Assembly: GCF_030864005.1 (NCBI RefSeq)
Contig: NZ_CP132976.1
Span: 6,386,001-6,450,000, forward strand
Source: Achromobacter seleniivolatilans
Lineage (GTDB): Bacteria; Pseudomonadota; Gammaproteobacteria; Burkholderiales; Burkholderiaceae_B
Direction: 5' to 3'
Length of the DNA stretch: 64,000 bases
The position numbers and the translations under genes are program-made. The notes beneath the pieces were generated by a model. The model was not told where the DNA came from, did no database searches, and saw only the letters and a list, made by a program, of their open reading frames with translations. Shown piece by piece: positions 8,070-16,238 of the stretch; position 1 is the first letter of the stretch, and every line of letters begins with the position of its first letter.

Positions 8070-9263
8070 TCAGGCTGCCATGCGTTGGCTGTGATCGTCG
8101 CTGAATGCGCGGGTGGCGTAGCGCAGTTCGCCGCCGACGATGGCGGCGCACACGCGCGGCAGTCCCGGCACTTGATCATCCACAACGATCGCGTCGGCAA
8201 TCAGGCCGGGGGTCAGGGCTCCGCGGTCTTTCAGGCCAGCCGCGCGCGCGGGGTTCAAGGACACCAGATTCCAGGCCTGCGCCAACGGCAACACGCCGTC
8301 TTGAACCAGTCGCATCACGGCGGCCAGCGGGGCCGGGTAGTAATAGTCGGACGTCAGAATGTCGCACAGGCCTTCGCGCACCATCTCGGCCGCGCTCGGC
8401 GCGCCGGTGTGGCTGCCGCCGCGTACCACGTTCGGCGCGCCAAAGACCACCGAGTTGCCCAAGTCGCGTGCCACGCAGGCGGCATCGCGGGTCAATGGAA
8501 ATTCCGCCACGCCGCAGCCCAGCTGGTGGTAGTAACGTCGCGTCGCGGCGTCAGGGTCGTCGTGCGAGGCGACCTTCAATCCGGCTGCCTGCGCGCACAG
8601 TGTCAGTTCACGCATGGCATCAGCCACCGAGTCCGCAGCGGACATGGCGGCGCGGATACGGCCCTGGAAGGTATCCAGGTCGCATTCGGCACGAAGCGCG
8701 TATTGCATCAGCTTGCGGTCGTCGCCCAAGCGGCGGGCCATGCTGGGCAGGTGATCGTTCAGCGCCAGGAAACGGACCCGGCCATCGCGAATCCATTGTT
8801 GAGCCAGGTCCACGCCGCCCACATGGTGGGTCTCGAAGCGCAGGTGCACGTAGTGGCGCGCGCCCATCAGGTGCTTCATGCGTTCCAGCGACTCGAACAT
8901 GCGTTCGGCGTAGGTCTCGCCGCGCAGTCCGCCTTCCCACGACAGAGTCACGCCATGAAATTCCGTCGTGATGCCGTTGGCCAGGAGTTGGCGGTCAACG
9001 TCGAACAACGCGCTGTCATACGGAAAAGTCACACTGGGCCGGGGCATGATGGCGCGCTCGAAGGCGTCGCCATGCAGATCGACGATTCCGGGCAGCACCA
9101 GCAGGTGGCCCGCGTCGAACCAGGGAGCGCCACGGGCGGATGCCGTGCCGGTGTCGTCGATCAGTCCGCCGTGAAAGCGCAGACTGGCTTGCTCGACGCC
9201 GCGCGGCGTCAGGATGCGTTGGCCTGTGACACCGGCCAGGGGCGAGGGGGCGTGTGAGTTCAT
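8070..9263 (-). CDS. phnM: PhnM-family amidohydrolase, copy 1
   Basis: Protein of 397 aa of the PhnM family, which releases diphosphate from ribose 1-phosphonate 5-triphosphate. The metal-site region reads LPGIVDLHGDAFERAIMPRP. Later motifs are FHGVTLSWEGGLRGE, LASHDDPD-like KVASHDDPDAATRRYY, FPLTRDAA, GAPNVVRGGSH and DILTSDYYYPA. It is clearly diverged from the second PhnM at 14882, which has DLHCDAIEKE. The ribosome site before the ATG is weak. A candidate PhnF operator lies about 30 bp upstream, so phnM1-DUF1045-phnN may have its own promoter besides read-through from phnF. Confidence 0.88.
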   Translation of the reverse strand: MNSHAPSPLAGVTGQRILTPRGVEQASLRFHGGLIDDTGTASARGAPWFDAGHLLVLPGIVDLHGDAFERAIMPRPSVTFPYDSALFDVDRQLLANGITTEFHGVTLSWEGGLRGETYAERMFESLERMKHLMGARHYVHLRFETHHVGGVDLAQQWIRDGRVRFLALNDHLPSMARRLGDDRKLMQYALRAECDLDTFQGRIRAAMSAADSVADAMRELTLCAQAAGLKVASHDDPDAATRRYYHQLGCGVAEFPLTRDAACVARDLGNSVVFGAPNVVRGGSHTGAPSAAEMVREGLCDILTSDYYYPAPLAAVMRLVQDGVLPLAQAWNLVSLNPARAAGLKDRGALTPGLIADAIVVDDQVPGLPRVCAAIVGGELRYATRAFSDDHSQRMAA

Positions 9264-9292
9264 GTCGTGACGTTATCGATATTGCATGACAA

Positions 9293-9310
9293 CCAGATGT
9301 CTAGATGAGT
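9293..9310. promoter_or_regulatory. Candidate PhnF operator upstream of phnM1
   Basis: CCAGATGTCTAGATGAGT contains the TCTAGA palindrome and agrees at 14 of 18 positions with the motif in front of phnG (10260-10277), both fitting CCAGnnGTCTAGAnGnGT. It lies 30-47 bp upstream of the phnM1 start. Confidence 0.55.
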
Positions 9311-9380
9311 GTTGTTGCGTTTGTAGATTCGTTTGTTGAGTCGCCGCCGCATCTACACAGGACGGGCGGCGATGACCTGC

Positions 9381-10124
9381 TTAACTGTCGTCGGCAACCA
9401 TCAACTGCACCAGATCGCCCACGAAGCGGGTAATGCTGTATTGCAAGGGGGCGCCGTCCTGGTCCACGTTGAGCGCTTCTACCTGAAGGATCGGCCGCGT
9501 CTTGGGCTGGCCCAGCAAACGGGCGATCTCGGGCGTGGGCAGGGCTGCGGTGATGCGAGACCATTTACGCGTGTAGTCGCCAATGCCGTAGTGCGCGTAG
9601 ACCTTGGATACCGAACGCAATGCAGTCAGGCGGTCTGCGAAATCGGGGAAACGCTTTTCGTCAAAGTAATGTTCAGAAGCGCTGATAGGCCGGTTTTCCG
9701 CCTTGCCCACGATCTGCACGCGCAGCAGCGGCGCCGTCCGGGCCAGGCCCAGATGCTTGGCAATGTCGGCGGCGCGCAAGGTCTGGCTGCCCAGCGCCTC
9801 AAGGTGACCCAGCACGCCCTGGCTGCGCAGGTTCTCGGAAAAGCGGGTGCGCTTGCCGATTGCGTAATCGATGGCGTGTTCTTGCACGAAGGTGCCGCGG
9901 CCCTGTTCGATGCGTACCAGGCCGCTTTGTTCAAGCTCGCCCATGGCGCGCCGGATGGTGTGGCGATTGACGGAAAACTTGGCGGCCAGCTCTGGCTCGG
10001 ACGGCAGCTGTTCGCCTGCCGTATAGAGCTTGTTGCGGATGTCATCCGCCAGGGACTCGCCAATTTGCCGCCAGACGGCGATGCCGGAACCTCTTTCAAC
10101 CATAGGGTGCGCTCGTGCTGTCAC
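9381..10124 (-). CDS. phnF: GntR-family (HutC-type) phosphonate regulator PhnF
   Basis: Protein of 247 aa. The N-terminal winged helix-turn-helix (about residues 12-80) carries IGESLADDIRNKLYTAGEQLPSEPELAAKF, then VNRHTIRRAMGELEQSGLV and GRGTFVQ, the canonical GntR pattern. A UTRA/HutC ligand domain (about 100-240) follows, with APLLRVQIVGKAENRPISASEHYFD. PhnF proteins repress phosphonate genes or respond to C-P lyase intermediates. It is divergent from phnG across 163 bp and lies upstream of phnM1 on the same strand. Two shared operator-like motifs flank it. The ligand cannot be read. Confidence 0.92.
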   Translation of the reverse strand: MTARAHPMVERGSGIAVWRQIGESLADDIRNKLYTAGEQLPSEPELAAKFSVNRHTIRRAMGELEQSGLVRIEQGRGTFVQEHAIDYAIGKRTRFSENLRSQGVLGHLEALGSQTLRAADIAKHLGLARTAPLLRVQIVGKAENRPISASEHYFDEKRFPDFADRLTALRSVSKVYAHYGIGDYTRKWSRITAALPTPEIARLLGQPKTRPILQVEALNVDQDGAPLQYSITRFVGDLVQLMVADDS

Positions 10125-10226
10125 ATCAGCTTCATGAAGAATGGCTGTGATTGTGCACTATGCGCGGGCCGCCGGATAGGCAGTGCACACGTGCCCGGAC
10201 TGTCATCAAAAATTCACGCCAGGCTG

Positions 10227-10255
10227 TTGAACTTCCAATTCGGAGCGATCATACT
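10227..10255 (+). promoter_or_regulatory. Candidate sigma70 promoter of phnGHIJKLM
   Basis: TTGAAC (10227-10232), a 17-bp spacer and CATACT (10250-10255) give a plausible -35/-10 pair, four of six consensus matches each. The predicted transcription start falls next to the operator-like palindrome at 10265-10274, a good position for repression. Confidence 0.4.
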
Positions 10256-10259
10256 CCAT

Positions 10260-10277
10260 CCAGTCGTCTAGACGTGT
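10260..10277. promoter_or_regulatory. Candidate PhnF operator upstream of phnG
   Basis: CCAGTCGTCTAGACGTGT contains the perfect 10-bp palindrome CGTCTAGACG (10265-10274). It matches the element upstream of phnM1 and lies 10 bp upstream of the phnG start, just downstream of the predicted promoter. Confidence 0.6.
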
Positions 10278-10287
10278 AGAGGAAATA

Positions 10288-10758
10288 ATGGATCACTCAC
10301 AAGCAGGACAGGACGCAACCAATGTCCAGCGCGCCGCCTGGATGCGCGTGTTGTCGCTGGCCGATCCGGCAGCGCTGGATGGCGCCTTCAGCGCCTTGAA
10401 CGGATTGCCCGCCCACCAGATGTTGCGGCCGCCGCAGACGGGCATGGCAATGGTGCGCGCCCGTAGCGGCGGCACCGGCGCGCGTTTCAATCTGGGTGAA
10501 ATGACGGTGACTCGTTGCGCGGTAACGATGGACAGCGGCGTGGTCGGCATCGCTTATGTGCAAGGCCGGTCACAGCGCCATGCCGAACAGGCGGCCGTGG
10601 CAGACGCCTTGCTGCAATTGCCGGATTGGCACGAAACGGTGCACGCGCAGCTGATTCATCCCCTGGCGCGCCAGCATGCGGCCCGGGTCGAGCGCCAGGC
10701 GCAAGTGGCCGCGCAGACCAAGGTGGAGTTCTTCACGATGGTGCGAGGCGAGGACTGA
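10288..10758 (+). CDS. phnG: C-P lyase subunit PhnG
   Basis: Protein of 156 aa, a core component of the PhnGHIJ complex that displaces adenine from ATP and attaches the phosphonate to ribose. The recognisable features are the N-terminal RAAWMRVLSLADP, LRPPQTGMAMVRARSGGTGARFNLGE with TVTRCAVTM, and GIAYVQGRSQRHAEQAAVADALLQ. Length is normal for the family. It is the first gene of the tightly packed phnGHIJKLM operon, with phnH starting 1 bp after its stop codon. The ribosome site is AGAGGA upstream of the ATG. Confidence 0.95.
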   Translation: MDHSQAGQDATNVQRAAWMRVLSLADPAALDGAFSALNGLPAHQMLRPPQTGMAMVRARSGGTGARFNLGEMTVTRCAVTMDSGVVGIAYVQGRSQRHAEQAAVADALLQLPDWHETVHAQLIHPLARQHAARVERQAQVAAQTKVEFFTMVRGED

Positions 10759-10759
10759 T

Positions 10760-11377
10760 ATGCAACAACAGACACTTACGGCCGCAGCGGCCAGCAGCAG
10801 ATTGCTGCCGGGTTTTCCAGACCCGGTCAATGACGCGCAAACGACTTTTCGCGCTGCGCTGAACGCCTTGGCGCACCCGGGACGCGTACAGGAAATTGCC
10901 GCGGATAGCGGCGTGCCGAAAGGCTTGTCGCCTGCTATGACTGCCATGCTGCTGACGCTGGTGGATGTGGACACCCCGCTGTGGCTGCCGCAATCCGTAG
11001 ATGCCAGCGTGCTTGCCTTTCTGCGCTTTCATTGCGCGTGTCCCATCGTGCCGTCGCCTGCGCTGGCACGTTTCGCTGCGGTGCCTGCGGGTTGTGACGC
11101 GCCAGCGCTATCGGCCTGCCATCAGGGCGATTCCGCCTATCCCGATTTGTCGACCACCTTGCTGATCGAGGTGGCGTCCTTGTCTGAGGGCGGCCCCGTG
11201 ACGTTGACCGGTCCTGGCATCCAGACGCGGCAATCGCTGGCGGCAGCAGGTTTGCCCGCAGGCTTCTGGCGCGAATGGCGTCTGAATCATCAACGGTTTC
11301 CGCTGGGCGTTGATGTGTTCTTGACGCAAGGACGGAAAATCTGCGCGTTGCCGCGCACCACTCGGGTGGAGAACTGA
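10760..11377 (+). CDS. phnH: C-P lyase subunit PhnH
   Basis: Protein of 205 aa in the PhnGHIJ core complex. The ATG at 10760 was chosen because it follows the phnG stop directly and gives the usual N-terminus with LLPGFPDPVNDAQTTFRA; an open frame further upstream overlaps phnG. Family segments include LNALAHPGRVQEI, LTLVDVDTPLWLP, DLSTTLLIEVASL, GGPVTLTGPGI and FPLGVDVFLTQGRKICALPRTT. One base separates its stop codon from phnI, in keeping with stoichiometric synthesis of the complex. Confidence 0.95.
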   Translation: MQQQTLTAAAASSRLLPGFPDPVNDAQTTFRAALNALAHPGRVQEIAADSGVPKGLSPAMTAMLLTLVDVDTPLWLPQSVDASVLAFLRFHCACPIVPSPALARFAAVPAGCDAPALSACHQGDSAYPDLSTTLLIEVASLSEGGPVTLTGPGIQTRQSLAAAGLPAGFWREWRLNHQRFPLGVDVFLTQGRKICALPRTTRVEN

Positions 11378-11378
11378 C

Positions 11379-12494
11379 ATGTATGTGGCCGTAAAAGGGG
11401 GCGAACGCGCCATCCTGAATTCCTACCGCATGCTGGACGACTACCGGCGCGGCGACCGCGAGGTTCCCGAACTGAGTCTGGCCCAGATCCGCGAACAGAT
11501 GCCCTTGGCGGTGTCACGCGTGATGTCCGAAGGCTCGCTCTACGATCCGCAACTGGCCGCACTGTCGCTTAAGCAGGCGGCCGGTGATGTGATCGAAGCC
11601 GTGTTTCTGTTGCGTGCGTACCGCACGACCTTGTCACGCTACGGCTACACGCAAGCGATCGACACCGGCGCAATGCGTTTGCAGCGGCGCATTTCGTCCA
11701 CATTCAAGGACGTTCCTGGCGGGCAGATCCTGGGCCCCACCTACGACTACACGCAGCGTTTGCTGGACTTCTCGCTGGAAGCGCAACGCGAGGCCGATGC
11801 CTTGCCGCCGGGCGGCGAGGCGCTGGACAGCAACATGCCACGCGTCACCGACCTGTTGGCGCACGATGACCTGATCGATGCGGAAGCGGTGCCCGAAGGC
11901 GACCCCGAACCCTTTGACCTGACGCGCCAGCCAATGGACTTTCCCGCGTCGCGGGCGGCCCGGTTGCAGAATCTGGCGCGTGCTGACGAGGGCTTCCTGC
12001 TGTCCATGGGGTATTCCACGCAACGCGGTTACGGCAACACCCATCCCTTCGCAGCAGAAATCCGCTACGGCACGCTGGAAGTGGAGATGCACATTGAAGA
12101 ATTGGGCTTTGCCGTAACGGTTGGCGAAATCGAAATTACCGAGTGCCAGATGGTCAGCCAGTTTGCGGGAAATGCCGAAGAAGGCCCGAAGTTCACGCGA
12201 GGGTACGGCCTGACGTTCGGGTATGGCGAACGCAAGGCGATGTCGATGGCGCTGGTAGACCGTGCGCTGAAGGCCAAAGAGCTGGGTGAGCGGGCTGATT
12301 CCCCGGCCAATGATCACGAGTTCGTGCTGTATCACAGCGACAACGTAGAGGCGTCGGGATTTGTTCAGCATTTGAAGCTGCCGCACTACGTGGACTTTCA
12401 AGCCAATCTGGAACTGTTGCGGCGCATGCGCGCGGAGCGCAACGCGCCGCAGGCGGCACACAACGATCTGATGGACGAGGCGGTGTCTTCATGA
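11379..12494 (+). CDS. phnI: C-P lyase subunit PhnI
   Basis: Protein of 371 aa, the nucleosidase-like subunit of the C-P lyase complex. It starts with the conserved MYVAVKGGERAILNSYRML. Other features include AGDVIEAVFLLRAYRTTL, GGQILGPTYDYTQRLLDFSLE, GYSTQRGYGNTHPFAAEIRYG and FGYGERKAMSMALVDRAL, all expected in PhnI. The end contains LYHSDNVEASGFVQHLKLPHYVDFQ. The stop codon overlaps the phnJ start (ATGA), giving translational coupling. Confidence 0.97.
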   Translation: MYVAVKGGERAILNSYRMLDDYRRGDREVPELSLAQIREQMPLAVSRVMSEGSLYDPQLAALSLKQAAGDVIEAVFLLRAYRTTLSRYGYTQAIDTGAMRLQRRISSTFKDVPGGQILGPTYDYTQRLLDFSLEAQREADALPPGGEALDSNMPRVTDLLAHDDLIDAEAVPEGDPEPFDLTRQPMDFPASRAARLQNLARADEGFLLSMGYSTQRGYGNTHPFAAEIRYGTLEVEMHIEELGFAVTVGEIEITECQMVSQFAGNAEEGPKFTRGYGLTFGYGERKAMSMALVDRALKAKELGERADSPANDHEFVLYHSDNVEASGFVQHLKLPHYVDFQANLELLRRMRAERNAPQAAHNDLMDEAVSS

Positions 12495-13372
12495 CCACAT
12501 CCCACGCAACGGTTGAACGCGACGACCACTACAACTTTGCCTATCTGGACGAATCCACCAAGCGCATGCTGCGCCGCGCCTTGCTCAAAGCCGTGGCCAT
12601 TCCTGGCTACCAGGTGCCGTTCGGCAGCCGTGAAATGCCGCTGCCTTATGGCTGGGGCACGGGCGGCATCCAGGTCACGGCATCCATCATTGGCCAGGAC
12701 GATGTGCTCAAGGTCATTGATCAAGGATCGGATGACACGACCAATGCCATCAATATCCGCCGCTTCTTCGGCCGAGTGACGGGTGTGGCTACGACGGAGT
12801 CCACGCCCGAAGCCACCATCGTGCAAACGCGCCATCGCATCCCCGAAACGCCGCTGCGCGAAGGGCAGGTGATGGTGTATCAAGTGCCGATCCCCGAGCC
12901 GCTGCGTTGGCTGGAACCCAGCGAAACCGAGACGCGCACCATGCACGCCCTGGCCGAGTACGGCGGTATGCACGTCAAGTTGTACGAAGACATCGCGCAG
13001 CACGGCCATATCGCCACCACCTACGACTATCCCGTGATTGTGAATGACCGCTACATGATGCGCCCGTCGCCCATCCCCAAATTCGATAATCCCAAGCTGG
13101 ACCGCAGCCCCGCGCTGATGCTGTTTGGCGCGGGGCGCGAAAAGCGTGTGTACGCCGTCCCGCCGTACACGAGTGTCAAGAGCCTGGATTTCGACGATCA
13201 CCCGTTCACGGTCGAAAAGTGGACCGAGTGCTGCGATCTGTGCGGGTCACACGACAGCTATCTGGATGAAATCATTCTGGATGACGCCGGGACGCGCCGC
13301 TTTGTTTGTTCTGACACGGAATACTGCAATAACCGCCAGACGCAACAACGCGAAGACGAGGCCACGGTATGA
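12491..13372 (+). CDS. phnJ: C-P lyase radical-SAM subunit PhnJ
   Basis: Protein of 293 aa that cleaves the C-P bond with a [4Fe-4S] cluster and S-adenosylmethionine. The cluster motif C-x2-C-x21-C-x5-C is intact at Cys248, Cys251, Cys273 and Cys279, equivalent to Cys241/244/266/272 of the E. coli enzyme with a 7-residue longer N-terminus. The glycine proposed as the radical site is present as Gly39 in AVAIPGYQVPFG. MPLPYGWGTGGIQVTAS and KFDNPKLDRSPALMLFGAG are also conserved. All key residues are present, so the enzyme should be functional. The gene overlaps both phnI and phnK by ATGA. Confidence 0.98.
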   Translation: MTTSHATVERDDHYNFAYLDESTKRMLRRALLKAVAIPGYQVPFGSREMPLPYGWGTGGIQVTASIIGQDDVLKVIDQGSDDTTNAINIRRFFGRVTGVATTESTPEATIVQTRHRIPETPLREGQVMVYQVPIPEPLRWLEPSETETRTMHALAEYGGMHVKLYEDIAQHGHIATTYDYPVIVNDRYMMRPSPIPKFDNPKLDRSPALMLFGAGREKRVYAVPPYTSVKSLDFDDHPFTVEKWTECCDLCGSHDSYLDEIILDDAGTRRFVCSDTEYCNNRQTQQREDEATV

Positions 13373-14157
13373 ACGCTCAACTGAACGCTCAACCCCTGCT
13401 TTCCGTGCGCAACATGACGCGTACCTGGGACGGCGTGCACGGTTGCCGCGACGTCAGCTTTGATCTGTATCCGGGCGAGGTGCTGTGCGTGGTCGGTGAG
13501 TCCGGCTCGGGCAAGAGCACGCTGTTGTCCGCGGTGTCCTATCAGACTCAGCCTGACTCCGGCAGCGTTTGGTACGACACGCGGGACCAGGGTTTCATCG
13601 ATCTGGCTGCGCTGCAAGGCGCGCGACTGCGCCTGTTGTCGCGTACCGACTGGGGTTTCGTGCGGCAGAACGCGCGCGATGGCCTGCGCATGCAGGTCAG
13701 CGCAGGCGCCAATATCGCCGAACGGCTGATGGCGGTTGGCGACCGGCACTACGGCGAATTGCGCGAGGTCGCGGGCAACTGGCTGGAGAAGATGGAGATT
13801 GACGTGGGCCGGCTGGACGACACGCCCGTGTCCTTTTCCGGCGGCATGCAGCAGCGCTTGCAGATCGCACGCAACCTGGTGACCCATCCGCGTCTGGTGT
13901 TCATGGACGAACCGACCGCGTCGCTGGACGTATCGGTGCAGGCGCGTCTGCTGGACCTGCTGCGCCAATTGGTCACGGACCTGGGATTGGCTGCCATTGT
14001 TGTCACCCATGATCTGGCCGTGGCTCGCCTGCTCGCGCACCGAACACTGGTGATGCGCGGCGGCGTCGTGGTGGAAAGCGGATTGACCGACCAGATTCTG
14101 GACGACCCGCAGCACCCCTACACCCAATTGCTGGTGTCTTCCATTTTGCAGAGCTGA
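13369..14157 (+). CDS. phnK: C-P lyase ABC-type ATPase PhnK
   Basis: Protein of 262 aa with the full ABC ATPase set: Walker A GESGSGKSTLLS (about residues 43-54), signature SFSGGMQQRLQIARNL, Walker B LVFMDEPTASLD and H-loop VVTHDLAVA. In phosphonate operons PhnK binds the PhnGHIJ core rather than a membrane permease. The QSQ-type tail DDPQHPYTQLLVSS resembles oligopeptide transporter ATPases, as is usual for PhnK. It overlaps phnJ and is followed 2 bp later by phnL. Confidence 0.95.
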   Translation: MNAQLNAQPLLSVRNMTRTWDGVHGCRDVSFDLYPGEVLCVVGESGSGKSTLLSAVSYQTQPDSGSVWYDTRDQGFIDLAALQGARLRLLSRTDWGFVRQNARDGLRMQVSAGANIAERLMAVGDRHYGELREVAGNWLEKMEIDVGRLDDTPVSFSGGMQQRLQIARNLVTHPRLVFMDEPTASLDVSVQARLLDLLRQLVTDLGLAAIVVTHDLAVARLLAHRTLVMRGGVVVESGLTDQILDDPQHPYTQLLVSSILQS

Positions 14158-14159
14158 CC

Positions 14160-14879
14160 ATGTGCGCAACCACTCCCATGATCGAGGTGCGGGGCCTCGG
14201 AAAGATGTTCACCCTGCATAACCAGGGCGGCATCCGGCTGCCCGTGCTGGACGCCGTGGATTTCGACGCGGCGGCTGGCGATTGCCTGGTGCTGGCGGGT
14301 CCGTCAGGCACCGGCAAGAGCACCTTGCTGCGCTGTCTTTATGGCAACTACCTGGCGACCGAAGGCAGTATCCGCGTGCGGGCGCATGACCAATGGGTGC
14401 AATTGGTTGGCGCGCCGGAACAGCGGATCTTGGCCCTGCGCCGCGACGTCATCGGTTATGTCAGCCAGTTCTTGCGTGTCATCCCGCGCGTGTCGGCGTT
14501 GGATGTCGTAGCCGAACCCTTGCGCATGGCAGGGGTCGACACGGAAGAGGCCCGCAGCCGCGCCGGCGCTTTGCTGCAACGCTTGAATGTGCCTGCAAGA
14601 CTTTGGGGGCTGGCGCCCGCGACGTTTTCGGGCGGCGAGCAGCAGCGGGTGAATATCGCGCGCGGTTTTATTGCGCGCCATCCCATCCTGCTGCTGGACG
14701 AACCCACCGCATCGCTGGACGCGGACAACCGCCGTGTCGTGATAGACCTGATTCACGAAGCCCTGGCGGACGGGCGCTGCCTGCTGGGCATCTTCCATGA
14801 CGCCGAGGTGCGCGACGCTGTCGCTACCCAGACCCTGGCCTTGCGGCCCGCCCAAGCCGCCACGGCGGACCTGGAGTAA
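14160..14879 (+). CDS. phnL: C-P lyase ABC-type ATPase PhnL
   Basis: Protein of 239 aa, the second ABC ATPase of the C-P lyase system. It has Walker A GPSGTGKSTLLRCLYGNY, FLRVIPRVSALDVVAEPL, the signature TFSGGEQQRVNIARGF, Walker B ILLLDEPTASLD and H-loop GIFHDAEVRDAVA. The LRCLYGNYLATEGSI segment is characteristic of PhnL. No membrane partner is encoded nearby, in line with a role attached to the C-P lyase core. It lies 2 bp from phnK and from phnM2. Confidence 0.95.
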   Translation: MCATTPMIEVRGLGKMFTLHNQGGIRLPVLDAVDFDAAAGDCLVLAGPSGTGKSTLLRCLYGNYLATEGSIRVRAHDQWVQLVGAPEQRILALRRDVIGYVSQFLRVIPRVSALDVVAEPLRMAGVDTEEARSRAGALLQRLNVPARLWGLAPATFSGGEQQRVNIARGFIARHPILLLDEPTASLDADNRRVVIDLIHEALADGRCLLGIFHDAEVRDAVATQTLALRPAQAATADLE

Positions 14880-14881
14880 TC

Positions 14882-16081
14882 ATGCACAGTACTTACCTGA
14901 CCCACGCGACCGTGGTGCTGCCTGACCGCGTGCTGCATGACAGCGCCGTGCTGATCGATGACGGCCGTATTGCCGCGATCGAACCGAATGGCGCAGAGGC
15001 GGATCACGTGATCGATCTGCAAGGCTTGACCTTATTGCCCGGCTTGATTGACCTGCATTGCGATGCCATCGAAAAAGAAGCCGAACCCCGCTCGCGGGTG
15101 TTGTTTCCGTTGGACTTTGCCGTGGCCCAGGTGGACCGCCGAAATGCGGCGGCGGGCATCACCACGCCTTATCACGCGCTGTCGTTCGCCAACAATGAAT
15201 GGGGCGTGCGCAACAACAAGACGGCCGCGGAAGTGGTGCGGACGGTGCGCGCCTTCCGCCAGCACAGTCTGGTCGACAACCGGGTGCATTGCCGCTACGA
15301 AGTCACTGACGCAACGTCCGTTGATGTGTTGCGCGAATTGATGGACGAAGGCGCGGTGGATCTGCTGTCGGTAATGGACCATTCGCCGGGACAGGGTCAA
15401 TTCAAGACGCTGGAGTCCTATCTGCAATACATGATGGGCAACCATGCCATGAGCCGCGAGCAGGCCGAAGAGGCGGCCCAGGCCAAGAATCGCGCCAAGG
15501 ATGGGGCGGTGTCGCGTGTGGAAATGCTGTTGTCACATGCGCAGTCGTTGGGCATACCCACCGCGAGCCATGACGACGATTCCATTCAGCGCATTGCCAC
15601 CATGCGGCGTCTGGGCGTGGCGATGAGTGAATTTCCCATCACGCTGGATACGGCAAGAGCTGCGGTTTCTTGCGGCTTGCCCACGATTCTGGGTGCGCCG
15701 AATGTCTTGCGGGGCCAGAGTCAGAGCGGGTCGATGCGGGCCATCGACGCGATTCGTGCGGGGGTAGCCAGTTGCCTGTGTTCCGACTACCAGCCGTCTA
15801 CGCTGATTGCTGCGGCGTTCGCCGTGGTGGCGCAAACTGACTTGAACCTGTCGCAGGCGATTGCGCTGGTGACGGCGAATCCGGCGGACGCTTGCGGCTT
15901 GAGCGACCGGGGCCGGATCGCTGTGGGGCAGCGGGCGGACTTGGTTGCGGTGGCGCAAGTGGGCGCCTTGCCCTTGATCAGTCATACGTGGTCGGCTGGC
16001 CGTCTGGTGTTTTCTACCCACTATCAGCCGTCACGCTTGGATGCGGGCGGGGTGTTGGAACGACAGCGCGTGGCGGCCTGA
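14882..16081 (+). CDS. phnM: Alpha-D-ribose 1-methylphosphonate 5-triphosphate diphosphatase PhnM, copy 2
   Basis: Protein of 399 aa, the canonical operon-embedded PhnM. It is an amidohydrolase-fold enzyme with LPGLIDLHCDAIEKEAEPR, FALSF-like TTPYHALSFANNEWGVRNN, SVMDHSPGQGQFKTLESYLQY, PTASHDDDSIQRI, FPITLDTARAA and GAPNVLRGQSQSGSMRA. The DHSPGQGQF motif is absent from copy 1 (which has NDHLPSMARRL), showing that the two are long-diverged paralogues. This copy matches E. coli-type PhnM more closely. It is the last gene of the operon; no clear intrinsic terminator was found before 16239. Confidence 0.93.
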   Translation: MHSTYLTHATVVLPDRVLHDSAVLIDDGRIAAIEPNGAEADHVIDLQGLTLLPGLIDLHCDAIEKEAEPRSRVLFPLDFAVAQVDRRNAAAGITTPYHALSFANNEWGVRNNKTAAEVVRTVRAFRQHSLVDNRVHCRYEVTDATSVDVLRELMDEGAVDLLSVMDHSPGQGQFKTLESYLQYMMGNHAMSREQAEEAAQAKNRAKDGAVSRVEMLLSHAQSLGIPTASHDDDSIQRIATMRRLGVAMSEFPITLDTARAAVSCGLPTILGAPNVLRGQSQSGSMRAIDAIRAGVASCLCSDYQPSTLIAAAFAVVAQTDLNLSQAIALVTANPADACGLSDRGRIAVGQRADLVAVAQVGALPLISHTWSAGRLVFSTHYQPSRLDAGGVLERQRVAA

Positions 16082-16238
16082 TGGATACCCGCCGTCGCCG
16101 GAACCTGTTTTGACGCAAAAACATCGTCAGGTGGCACAGACGGGCTGGCGCGCATCTGGTTAAATGGCGAAAGGGCGTAACGGCCTAAGGCGACGCCGTA
16201 TCTTTCACGGCTGGCTATCCAATTTTCCGGAGCGCGCG

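Noticed and set aside
10153..10188. Two GTGCAC palindromes 30 bp apart between phnF and phnG
   Set aside because: They are only 6 bp long, not linked to the better-supported TCTAGA motif, and not found upstream of phnM1. Chance is likely in this GC-rich setting.
10200..10217. Possible Pho box upstream of phnG, starting with a perfect CTGTCAT
   Set aside because: The second half (AATTCAC) matches poorly, and the site is not placed 10 bp from a -10 as a PhoB site should be. It may be a half-site at most.
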